Positions 53,400 to 64,000 of a stretch of 64,000 nt of DNA are shown one piece after another. The notes below the pieces were generated by a model. The model worked only from the letters and a program-made list of their open reading frames with translations. It did no database searches and had not been told where the DNA came from. Position numbers and translations under genes: made by a program. Source of the stretch: Siderastrea radians (lineage: Eukaryota > Cnidaria > Anthozoa > Scleractinia > Rhizangiidae). Each line of letters starts with the position of its first letter. The first letter of the stretch is position 1. The DNA lies in the NCBI GenBank assembly GCA_964017195.1, contig OZ024892.1, positions 4,322,366 through 4,386,365 of the forward strand. Reading direction: 5' to 3'.

Positions 53400-56300
53400 G
53401 GTTATTAAGATTTTGTTTATATTTTGTGGTCGCTGTTAGACTTAAATATCAAAAAAGGACTTTCTACTATACTCAGTTACCGGTGGGTAAACAATTAAGA
53501 ATTTGTAGCCAAGCAGGCGGCCGTAAACCTCTCATGCAAATGTTTTTTCTCTCTAAATCTCCCGACGGATTTGTAACTGTAAGCTTATATTAAATGAGGC
53601 ATTTGAAAGATAAGAGAGTGTACTAGATTGCTCTTTAAGAATCGATTTTAAGGTCAAGGTTATACAAATATCGCGAAAATTATGTCATGTTCGACTCATT
53701 CATCCCTGCGCATCTGTTATTTTTCCCCTCTGACTGAATTATCAAGACTTCATCTATCCACTTTGCCTCTAGTGAAACATCTGATTTCATTGTCTAATGT
53801 TCCATATTTCATGTGTTTTGTGCCCACGAAGTGAATAAGTGGAAGGTTATTCCCTCCGTAACCTACGAACAGGCGTTTTTTTTTTCCCACGGATGAGAGA
53901 GTCGAGAGAGAGGGCATGGCTTGATCGCTCCTGGACGCCTAAGGGCTAACATTTTGTCTCAACAAATTTTTATGCGTTTATACAAAAGATTTTAGCGCCG
54001 AGAAACGCGATCCCTGCTTGGCGCTATTACGTACTCGAAGAAATTGTCTTTGAAATAACAATTCTTTTACTTTAAGTTCATCCCTTCTTAAACTTGATGG
54101 CAATATTAGTGAAGCTGATAGTCGCTTTAAAATCCTGCAATTGTCGAAGTTGTTTAGCCAGCCATACATGCAGGAAATACTAATAGAGGACAACGTAGTC
54201 TTATTTAATTAACCTCACCCTCAAATGAAGTGTTTAATTTGAATGTTGACGTTAGCAGATCTGTGGAGAGGATGATTTAGCTTTGTCCGGCTCATACTGA
54301 AACAACGCGAAAACGAATACGACAACGGCGGAAAGAAAACAAATTTCTCGACAAAAACGTAGTGAATATCAATGTTTGCAGAGAAAAGTTTTCTTATTTG
54401 TAGAAAGGCTATTAGGTAAAAACACCAACGTTTCGTCAAAGTTGCCTACTTCAGGGATAAATCGTTGCCTGGTCAATGACAGAATAAAGGAAAACCAAAA
54501 ATAACTTACTTGTTTTTTCACTTTGGTCTAATCCACTTATATATACTACAGGAAACACGATAAACAAAGAAAAAGGACAGATGCCGAGCTTTTCTTGTTG
54601 TCCTGTAAGTGATAAAACTATCTTACGAAACTAACGGATGCACGCTATCACTGTCGGAAAGTCGTGCAAGAAGTAGGAAGTTTAGGCCAAATTTTGACCG
54701 GTGTAATTGAACGGTTAATAGGGCAAAGATATTCTGAACGCCGGTCTCCCTTATCCCTGAACGAAGAACATGTTAAAAACGAACACGAAACATGTTGACT
54801 GAGGAATGAAGTTTCTAGTCGCTGAGTAAATTGGCTGAAGGCCGTAAATTAGCTTAAAGCTACGGTAGGCTTGCATTTGTGCCCTTTCTGTAATCTCATT
54901 TTTTTTCTTTATTCGGACGACACACGCGTACTTTATCAAGTGTTACAAGAATTTAAAATTCTATATATTCCTCCTATGAATTTTTCCTATTTTTCATTTG
55001 TTTTTCCTCTACAAAGATTTTACAAGCACAATCAAAACGTTTCTCTCAACTGGAGTACTTTTGACATTTTATTTATTCCACCGAGTTATGGCTATGTTTA
55101 GGAGACGGCTTGTCTTTTCTGTCAATATTTACTCGACAACTTAGACCTTAATGCATTTATATCAGAACGGTGATTAGAAATGTCAAGGTTAGCAAAATAT
55201 CTGTGTTTTTTGGTGCATTTTTCTTAACTTCCTTCCCTTCCTTCAAAGAAACGGAACTTTATTTTGTTAATAACAGATAATGTGTTTTATTGATGAAGAA
55301 CAAACTTCCCTTCGTGGTTCACAATAGAAGTAAGCACTTGACTGGAGCTTGTTCTGGAACATGTTGTAAGGCATCTGGTAACTTGTGTTACCCTGAGACG
55401 GGATTATTGTTTTAGCTTATTTTAAGTTCCTATTTAACGGGATTTCCTTGACGTACTTTTTCCTTAGTACCGGTCCTCTTTGATTTTGTAAGATTAATAA
55501 ATCAAATACTTCCTAAAACGGCCACGTGTGGGCTAAAAAAAGACTTGTTGCTGAACAGGAGATGATAAAAACAATATGTTATGTTCCCAGTGTTAGTAGC
55601 TTCCATGGAAGGAAAGCGGGTGGGGCTGGGTAGTCTCGTATACAAGCCATATAGTAGTGTCGTCAAGAAGGGTTTGGCTTTGACCTGTTTGATTTGATCT
55701 GAAACAAGGCATCTGGGCTCTTCCCGTTTTGGTGTGAGTTAGGTAAGTTTTGCCTAATGGTTTAAAAAAAGAGTACGGTGTTTTGCTGTAAGGGCGTTAG
55801 AAAGGCTATAGATTTATGAGTTTAAGCCTGAGAAGGCTAACAAAAATTGTATAAAAATCTGAAGGGTACTCGCTTCCCGGGCTTGGGTAGACATATCCGG
55901 CGGGTGTGATATCAAAATCTCTTTCTTCACGTCAGTTTTCTCATTCCCCTTGCAGAACTTTTCAAGATACTCGGTGTCTGTACTTACAGTAAGGACAACA
56001 TACGCGGTACGTATTTACCGATTCTGACTTCACTATCAGAGATATTCAGTGTGAAATAGTTTGTTTAGGACGAGTCATACAGCCATCTGATAACAATGAG
56101 CCCCGACAGGACGTTAACCTAAAATAGATACTGTCACAAGGTTAGTTTCACACAGGATGTGAACTAAAATAAGTATGAAAAGTTGTAGTGTTGTACCACA
56201 CCAAATACAAAAAACCACTAAGTGGTAAAAAAAATGTGGAAATATATTCCCCATCTAATTCAGTGGCACTGGTCGTACGAGAGCGGCGACCAACCGTTCC

Positions 56301-56410
56301 AAAATTAAAAAAATAAAACAAATAAATAAACAAAAACTATGGTGAAAAAGGAAGCTAACAGGAATAGTGACCGACGTAGGATGACAAATATTTCCCACTC
56401 AATTCTTCCC
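53400..56410. other. Intergenic, nothing supported
   Basis: AT-rich DNA without recognisable exons, RNA genes or complete elements. Confidence 0.45.
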
Positions 56411-56414
56411 GCTG

Positions 56415-57102
56415 TAATCAATCGAACCGTTCAGTAATCGAACTTAATTGAACCCAATCGAGCTAAATCGAAAGATTGGGTTCGACTGGTTCGGAAATCG
56501 AACACAATCGAACTGAAAATTTGTGTGAGAGTTCGACTGCGTTCGATTTCCGAACCCTATCGAACCCAATCTAACTCAATGAAAATCATTTTCGAACACA
56601 ATAAAAAAATAAAAAATCACTCAAAATATATAGAGAACAACTACGATTTAAGTCCATCGGACAATAGAAACCACTTTAGTTCCATTTTACGACTTATTTT
56701 TAATCAGCATATATAATCTTTAATTACCCGAGCAAAATGCAATGAACAGCAGCTGAAAGCCATAAAACAATAGATTTTTAAGTTGTTTCCTATAAGATAT
56801 TACCATCATGAAACAACTTGAATAAGGTCTATCCTCATGATCAGCTAATTTGGTTGTTTAGTATGTTTGCGTGAAATGGTTGCAATCCAATGTCGACCAT
56901 TTTTGCAATCGCCGTGCCATCGAACCTAGTCGAACTCAATCGAGCTTAATCGAACCAAATGAAACTTTCGATTGCGTTCGATTGCTCTAAATTTTTGTGA
57001 GAGTTCGATTGTGTTCGATTACCGAACCTAATCGAACCCAACTACTCGATTGAGTTCGATTGCGTTCGATTGAGTTCGATTTGGTTCGATTGGTAACGTC
57101 GG
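56415..57102. repeat. TCGAAC-motif array with inverted halves
   Basis: Dozens of AATCGAAC(C/T)-type units about 10 bp apart occur at 56415-56580 and 56925-57102, in mixed orientation (GTTCGATT as well). An AT-rich core of about 350 bp lies between. TTTGTGTGAGAGTTCGA and TTTTTGTGAGAGTTCGA occur on both sides. It looks like a satellite-like or MITE-like element built from one short palindromic word. Confidence 0.65.
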
Positions 57103-57269
57103 GAATTTTACATTGTGCCGCCCTCAGAATATTAATGTCTGCATAGTTCGATCGTTGCTGGGTCACTCAGTCGTCAGAAAATACATTTTCATGACAAAGT
57201 TCTGCCCCGACTACGTTTAAGTTTCGTCTATCTCGATTACGCAATAGAAAGTCAAACGAAAGCAGTCAA

Positions 57270-57693
57270 CAGGGTCTGGAAGGGGGGTCCTGATCCCGCA
57301 TTCCCGCTCCTTTTTCACGAGAATCCCGCATCCCGCACTTTTTTCATGGCTATCCCGAATTTCGTTTCTTCTTTCCCAAAAATACATTAAAAAGACTTAT
57401 TTCTGCAAAAGCTAATAAATTTAAGATGTAGATTGGCCCTTTCGATTGATATTTTGCGCTCGCCTGGTTGATTCGCTTTTGCCGCTATAACGGGTTTTTT
57501 TGGGTCGTGACGATTTCCCGAATTCCCGACAGACAGGCAACAAAATCCCGCATTCCGTACCCAAATTTTGGTGAATCCCGCTTCCTTGGTAGCAGTCAAA
57601 TCCCGAATCCCGTCAAGATATTTTTCGTTTTCCCGAATCCCGCACCGTATTTTGGTCAAATCCCGGATCCCAAGAATACCCTTCCAGACCCTG
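57270..57693. mobile_element. hAT-like MITE with ATCCCG repeats
   Basis: CAGGGTCTGGAAGGGGGGT and, inverted, CAGGGTCTGGAAGGGTAT ends, with AGTCAA on both flanks (57264-57269, 57694-57699). The body contains many AATCCCG/ATCCCGCA words. Confidence 0.75.
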
Positions 57694-57699
57694 AGTCAA

Positions 57700-59620
57700 C
57701 TGTATTTACTTGGAAAAAAGAATGATATTTGAATTTAACCTCATTTCCTTGACCCAAATTGGTTACGCCTAAAGATACAGAGATAAGCGGTTTAATTTTT
57801 CCTTTTCCTTTATTTAACATAATTTGTTTTGCACATCCTGTATAAAAGATAAACAGATTCCGTTAACTAATGGCTTTTAGTTTTCAATGTAACCTGACAG
57901 AAAAATAGGAATTGTCACGGCTGTGTTTGAAGAAGTCCTGTCCTGTGTCTACAGGTTTATACTCTGAGTATATGTGTAATGTATTGGCCTTTGAGAATAA
58001 TCTCCTTCATCCCTAGTATCAGAGTGCAAATGCCAGGCTCGATTACGCGTGCTGTATCCACTGGGTAAACTGTTGAATCATCGAGAAACCTGCCCAGGCT
58101 ATTACACAACATTTCCTGCACGATAACTCTGTGTGCTTACTTAGCACTTCAGATCTTGTGATGCAAAATATTTAAAAGGTTTCACTCTGGAGCCAGACCT
58201 TAATGTCTTGCGTAACGTTTTCAGCCTTCCGTTTTAGCTTGTGAAAGAAATCCTAGCTTGTGACCTTTCAAATGAAACCTGCATGGTAAGCAGTACTTTT
58301 GCCTACCTGTGCTGTTTTTGTCTTATTTTGTTACAAATTAGATTTCACATTTCCTTGAACTCTGATTTTTTTTAGACTGTGAAACAACGGTGTTCGAACG
58401 AGGGAGGACTCTTGGACTCTTGTTCTTTTGAATGACAATCTGTTGCCATGTATGCCTGCTTCATTTATAGCTTTATCTCAGTTACGAATACCAGAATTAG
58501 AACTGTGACAAATTTTCAAAAATGTTTTGTTACTTGAAAAAAAAAAGGACAGTGAACGCCACATTAGAATTCAAGTCAAGTCAAATCTAGTCAGTTTATT
58601 CAGTCAATTGATGTGACCGAACAATAACTACTTGTACAACTAAATAGTCGTGATATAGTGGAAGAATACTGAGTGGGGCCCTTTCAGTTAGAAGGCTGTT
58701 ATCCTCGAGAGGGGTTCTGATTAATAAAGATACATTCAATTAAAGTTACAGCGAAAATGATAAAAGTACAAGAAAGTGCTACTAAAAGTAAATTTCGATC
58801 ATATAGCTAGTAAACTAAATTCAAGTGAGTTAGAAGCATGAGAAAGAAAAACTCTCCCTGTCGCTCAGCGGTAAAGCAACCAATAGGAGCCTCATTGATA
58901 GGGGTATATTGCCTATTTTCAGTGTTACTTTAAACATAATTATAAGACATATTGAAATCCAAAGTGCTCTCTAGTGCGGGCGGTCTATCTGATCGTGTCC
59001 AAAAAATTTTCATCCCTCTTTTATTTCTTTCTTAAATGACAGGCTTTTTCATAAGCAATAACCATAATATCCTTTAAATATGTCAAACATATGTAAGTGG
59101 TGAGAAATTAAGCCCCAATTGAAAATAGCCAACGGTCTGGTCCCATGTCTATTGCACTTGGTAAGCCATTAAAGATCATTAAATTAGATCATTCAGGAAG
59201 CATCTTATGTAAGAGCAAACAGGATCACCGGAAAAAAGACCATCCTGATCGCAGACAGCCTAAAAAACCACAAGGCTAATGACATTTGGCTTCCGTACAA
59301 AAAATTATTTCAGGAAGTTCTGATTCTGAGTTGTCTCAAAATCTACTAGTCGAAATACATCTCTACCGAAAAGGCCATACTCTTTTGAGATATAGCTATG
59401 GGTTTTCAAAGGTGGGGACACTATCATAGAAATGTCTCTTGTTTCTTACTGGTTCGTTCTGTATTGAACCAGGGCCAAAATTTAACACTTTGACCATATG
59501 GAAATCCATTATCTTCACATCAGACTAAGACAGTGTTGCCACGAAATTTTGTACATGCCACCCAGAATTCGACTGATAGGTTTCCAGGAATAAAACAAGA
59601 ATTACAAACCTCAAATATCG
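57700..59620. other. Intergenic, nothing supported
   Basis: No exon or complete element recognised. A short TCAAGTCAAGTC stretch is at 58568-58585. Confidence 0.45.
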
Positions 59621-59628
59621 TTTAGTAC

Positions 59629-59840
59629 TGGATTAGAGTTGATCGCCTCTTGAACAACCGGAGAAAGGCAGAAGAAGGAACTCAGCCAGGGCTAAATCGC
59701 CTTACCGCCAGGCAAACTAAAACAGTATTAAAACAGGAAACAAGAACCTCACGTTGCCTTTATCCTGGATTAGAGTTGATCGCCTCTTGAACAACCGAAG
59801 AAAGTCAAAAGATAGAGCTCAGCAGGGAATAAATCGCCTT
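59629..59840. repeat. Tandem duplication, unit about 135 bp
   Basis: CTGGATTAGAGTTGATCGCC TCTTGAACAACCG with the following 40 bases occurs at 59629 and again at 59764, with diverged intervening sequence. Confidence 0.75.
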
Positions 59841-60184
59841 ACGTACCCCTAGGCTCCACACTGAAGAGAGCCTTAGTCTACACGCAAAGACTTAGTACAT
59901 GGCTTAAAACGTAATAACCGTGCCCTATTACGTTTTCTGGCTTCCCTAGTTATACTGCAGGATTTCATCTATAGACTCAAGGACTCATTATTATTTTTTA
60001 TTAAATAGACTCAAAGTTCGAAGTCATCTTGTAGAACATGAAAAAAAAAAAACCCAACTAGAGGAAAATACGGGCCAGCAGGTTTCATTTGGATGATTAT
60101 AATCTACAATTAGACCACCTAGGATATCATCTTCGGCGGACTCAAAGGTCAGACCCACCTAGAACAGCGTCATAAACAGTATCA

Positions 60185-60367
60185 CAGGGGCGGATCCAGG
60201 ATTTTTTTCAAAGGGGGGGGGGGGGGGGGTTGGCAATCAGTAAATCGGCAGTTGCGTATGAAACAGCGTTATGCTATTATTTTTGTGACAAAAAAGCGAT
60301 AGACACGAGGAGTCAGACAAAGTTCGGACAAACCCCCTCAACCCGGCCTCCCCTGGATCCGTCTCTG
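60185..60367. mobile_element. Small hAT/Zaphod-like MITE
   Basis: CAGGGGCGGATCCAGGATTT at the left and, inverted, CAGAGACGGATCCAGGGGAG at the right; the GGCGGATCCAGG end is typical of Zaphod-type hAT elements (from memory). A G-run follows the left end. No clean 8-bp duplication seen. Confidence 0.65.
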
Positions 60368-60837
60368 AAAATGCCACACAACGGCTTTCATGTGATAGTC
60401 ACACTTTAACATTTCAATCCTCCTGAACTGAGTCAAAAGTTAGAACCGCTTTGCAAAGCAATTATAAACAGAAACGAATGCTCAGTAATTTTAACTTAGA
60501 GACAACGTGGCGGATTTCATCCGCAAACTCAAAAATAAGTTGAAACCACATTACATGACCCGGACACTTAAAGTGGAATCCAAAGTTCACCTATGAGTGG
60601 TTTAGAACCCTAGTATTAACCTCTCTTTTAAGCAGGTCTTACTTAGACCAGGTTTAGAACGGCTTTCAATTGAGCGTCGACAGCTATTTGCGTTTTTGCT
60701 TTGGTTTGCTTACATTGCTGAAATTGATGCATTATCAGGTATGCCCATATATCAATATCAACTGGCGAATTAACAATAACTGCACTGATAACTTCAGTTA
60801 TAAGGACGACGCCCTGAGGAGGTTGAGAAAATTTGTT

Positions 60838-61130
60838 CAGTTGTTTTGACGAGAGATTAAAGTCTTTTTGCAGCTTTGTGATCGGACATTGGGGAATTTT
60901 GCCTTTTTGTAGTAATCTCTCGATTTATTCTTCGTGACATCAAAGAAATTATTATTAATTTGCGGGTAGGGGGTGTGTAATGTTGGCTGGCACGAACTAT
61001 CTTAAAAAACGTGGTATGGAATGACTTAATCCTGCCCATACTAAGAAATATATTTTATTTCCCTTGTCTGAAATTTGCGTGAATGAATCTTTGACATTTC
61101 TATGAAATTAGAAATCACTGATGCAAGTTA
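60838..61130 (-). mobile_element. LINE fragment, partial duplicate of 61763-62066
   Basis: This direct repeat of the segment within the LINE remnant to the right shares GTTTTGACGAGAGATT, TTGGGGAATTTTGCC, TCTTTGA and ATCACTGATG stretches, with small deletions. It encodes a damaged version of the same protein region on the minus strand. Confidence 0.7.
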
Positions 61131-61439
61131 TTCCAGATTTAAACTTTGTTGCGTGTAATAATTATTACACTCAACAAAGTGAGCGACAAATGAGCTTTAA
61201 CAATTCTGTCTCACGCGCACACACATACATTCACAATAAACCTACAATTAGCAACCTTACTAAACAATGTATGGGGATACAATCCCTTTTGCTTTTAAAA
61301 AAACTGTTTTTTGATTCTATAGACTGATGGCTCGTTCTGTTTCATATTTAGCTTGAATCCTTGCTGTAAACCCGCGTATATTTGGAAATATTTGACTCCT
61401 TCTACAATCCCACAAATACAATTTGCCAGTGACAAGTAG

Positions 61440-62603
61440 TTAGGTTAACAGATTAAGCGAAGCGGCTTTTATTGAAAGTCTTCCGTCTAGGATGTCTTCC
61501 GAGGACGGATGGATTTGTGTCTCAGAAATCTGAAGCCAGTATAACTCGCAGTTATGCCAGAAACGTTTTGAAGAGGCACAATGGTAAAGCAAATGGTAAA
61601 GTGTTTCCGATTCATAGGAGCAGAAAGAGCATAAGTCACTCGTTTTGAAGCCAATTTTGCAAAGCTTGTCGTTTGTGTAAAGAATGGCGTTTAATACTTT
61701 GTACTGGAAGGCTTCAACGTGAGATTCAAGGGCCACGTCATGCGGAAGTTTAAAAGTTTGTTTTAGTTGTTTTGACGAGAGATTCAAGTCTTTTTGCAAC
61801 TTTGTGACGACATTGGGGAATTTTGCCTTTTTGCTTATTTGTAATCTGTGGTAATCTTTCGATTTATTCTTTCCGACATCAAAGAAATTATTATTAATTT
61901 GCAGATAGGGGTGGTCTATTGTTGGTTGGCACGTACTATCTTCTAAAAAGGTGGTATAGAATGACGTAATCCAGCCCATACTAAGAAATTTGTTTTATTT
62001 ACCTTGTCTGAAATTTGAGTGAATGAATCTTTGATATTTCTATGAAATAAGAGATCACTGATGTAAGTGATTCAAAGTAATTACTATAGTAAACCGGCTT
62101 CTTGTCTATACGTATTTGTTTGTTGTTCCAAATTATATGAATCCAATCCTTTTCAGACGCGAAATTTTCTCGGAATTCAGACCACCATTGCAATAATTCA
62201 GAGTAAAATTGTGGAAGTTTTGGATAGTCGTTGATATCAAAATTACAACTGAAAAAGAACAGACCTCCATAGCCATCCAGATGAGAACGCAAGTACCATT
62301 TCTACGTTCGAACATTAGTGCTTAATATTCTTTTCAGCCACGCAAGTCTAAGTGAAATAATCATACTATCGATGTCCATCATTTTTAGATCTCCGTTACT
62401 ATAATCATTTATTACTGAGGCTCGCGTGACTTTATCAGGCCCTTTCCATATAAAATGAAATAATATTTTTTCAACTCTTTTGTAAATTCTCTAGGTGTAA
62501 TCATCACTGAAGATACGTAAGCAAATTTCGGTATTAGAACAAATTTAACAAGGGTTACTTTCCCATATATAGATAGTCCCCTGGAGGACCAGATTTTGAT
62601 CAA
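61440..62603 (-). pseudogene. Third L1/Tx1-type LINE remnant, C-terminal part
   Basis: On the minus strand 62603-62412 reads IKIWSSRGLSIYGKVTLVKF and LIPKFAYVSS, the post-RT region of L1/Tx1 LINEs. 62292-61999 reads YGGLFFFSCNFDIN and LPQFYSELLQWW, then after a shift 61979-61440 carries LESHVEAFQYKVLNAILYTN and CSFCSYESETLYHLLYHCAS, the C-terminal Cys/His finger. The endonuclease and RT core are absent, so the copy is 5'-truncated and broken by frameshifts. It differs clearly from the two other LINEs, so it is an older or separate subfamily. Confidence 0.82.
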
Positions 62604-62956
62604 TTAACAGCCAATTTACCCGAACTACTGTTCAGTAATACTCTCATATAAAAGCCTCTTACATCCGCCCACCCGGTTAATACAGCCAACGGCCACATAA
62701 AGTTAAGCCGAGTAATCATTTTTATTATAATTTAACCCCTTAATGCGCCCACTGTGAAATAAAAACACGTAATAATCTTGAACATTTTTCTCATATCATG
62801 TACAGCATCAGGTGTCAAGAGGTACACATTTTAAAAACACCTCTTACGGTTCGGTTTGTCATCTTTTATGTTTCCTGTTCTCTTTCATGTGACATTATTT
62901 TTCGCATTTCTTTTTGTGCTACCATCATCCTTTTCCGTAGTTTCTGATAAACAAGT

Positions 62957-63003
62957 AGCCTGCGCGCAGACGTCTCCTATTAGGAGACGTCTGCGGGCAG
63001 GCT
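62957..63003. repeat. Near-perfect hairpin
   Basis: AGCCTGC..GCAGACGTCTCCTA is mirrored by TAGGAGACGTCTGC..GCAGGCT with almost no loop; two central-arm bases differ. A short palindromic repeat. Confidence 0.8.
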
Positions 63004-63893
63004 AATAAACAGGCTAAGGTAGCCTCAATACTTCAGCCATCCATTTAATACTGCCAGATTTTTGTGCGCTGTTGGTTGCCGGATTAACGGGTTTTTACTG
63101 TAAAACGAAAACCAATTGTCAGTCTTTGACGCACGCATTTTCCAGCACTTAGAGAATCTTACATGTATTTACTTCGACTTGTGATTGGCTCGTTGGGTAA
63201 ATTGCGTTGTTGTTATTGGCCAGGGTAATTATTTTGGCGCTCTCGGCAACCGGCCTTTTGGAGTTTTTACGATCGCGACATACCTCAGTGTTATAAAGTT
63301 GGAAATTTGTGGCGTTTAAACAACATTAGTTTTGAAGAGCAAAACGTTTTAACCTTGCGTGGGGTCTTTACTAAAGAACGAACCACCCTTAACCTGCTTG
63401 AGTTGGAAACCGGAGTACTTACACCTAGACAGGAACTTAACACTTTTTAAATTCCTTCGCCAAATTCCGTTCTTCTTAATAGCGAAAATACTAATACACA
63501 TTATCCTATGCATGCTCATTATCCAATCACACAGCTTGTCTGTTTATCGCGATTAGACTGCGGTTGTCAGGTTGCCTAGCAACCACATGCTAAAAGGTTA
63601 AGGAGTCCGTCGAATCTCGGAGACGGTATCTGATAAAAAAAGGGACTTGCTTCGGATTTAGTTGAGTAAGTGTTGGGTTATAAAATAATTTGCAAGGTAA
63701 GTTGTCATTACAATGCAAACCTAATGTACTGTTCTTTATTGTATTTATATCCGCAGTGATAAATGGAATCTTAGTACTTCATTAAGATCTGAAGCATGCC
63801 TTCTAAAGAATTTTAAGAGCCCACTTTAAGTAGTTTCTCATTGTTAGGAACTCATGAAGTACTCCTCTCTTATTCACAAGCTTGTCTTTCCAG

Positions 63894-64000
63894 ACTCAAC
63901 GTGTAGCCAGCACTCAAATATTGGATCTCCCCGGATTCCTTGAGCAGAAGTTTTGCGGAGACGAAGAACAGTATAGGCTGAGAGGCAAGAAGCTTTACAA
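63894..64000 (+). CDS. Candidate exon running off the window end
   Basis: After TTGTCTTTCCAG the frame stays open to the last base: TQRVASTQILDLPGFLEQKF then CGDEEQYRLRGKKLY. A possible upstream donor (TTTGCAAG, GTAAGTTG at 63693) would make 63600-63692 a 5' exon. I do not recognise the protein and cannot see its start or end. Confidence 0.45.

Noticed and set aside
62957..63003. Hairpin considered as a terminator or pre-miRNA
   Set aside because: The loop is almost absent and the arms resemble other dispersed palindromic repeats; no support for small RNA.

Overview
The window looks like nuclear DNA of an anthozoan cnidarian, most likely a stony coral (inference). The signs are AT-rich sequence, short exons in long introns with GT/AG borders, a clear animal gene (mitochondrial ABC transporter ABCB10), and dense, nested eukaryotic transposons. 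There is no operon, Shine-Dalgarno or prokaryotic organisation; long open frames occur almost only inside retroelements.

Layout. 1-3800: a degraded Penelope-like retroelement with a GIY-YIG endonuclease, present as two inverted head-to-head copies, then tRNA-derived SINE remnants and a long inverted-repeat element. 3800-13000: a tandemly duplicated spliced plus-strand gene of unknown family; each copy carries a different broken exon. 13321-13886: the last two exons of a minus-strand gene. 14022-17645: a hAT-like element carrying a second palindrome-rich element. 17874-21989: a 5'-truncated L1/Tx1-type LINE with a target-site duplication, itself interrupted by a SINE. 22396-23308: a terminal-inverted-repeat element. 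23648-23750: a minus-strand first coding exon with a signal-peptide-like start.

26283-40786 (minus) is ABCB10. I rebuilt it as 13 exons totalling 2079 nt (692 codons plus stop) with consistent splice phases. Its introns are full of MITEs, a tRNA-like SINE head and other repeats. Just upstream, in the opposite direction, lies a frameshifted RecQ-like helicase fragment (41512-41790).

43952-52490 holds a second L1/Tx1 LINE split by a 4930-bp DIRS-type tyrosine-recombinase retrotransposon (45234-50163). This has 72-bp terminal inverted repeats, a YIDD reverse transcriptase, an RNase H/linker block and a zinc-ribbon tyrosine recombinase. It is the most striking structure here. 52500-64000 is mostly non-coding: minisatellites, a TCGAAC-motif array, hAT-like MITEs, a third minus-strand L1 remnant with a partial duplicate, and a candidate exon running off the right end.

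In function, only ABCB10 is a confidently identified and apparently intact host gene. Almost everything else recognisable is mobile-element sequence in layers, so order of insertion can be read in several places: DIRS into L1; SINE into L1; TA-flanked MITE into another MITE; palindromic MITE into hAT-like element.
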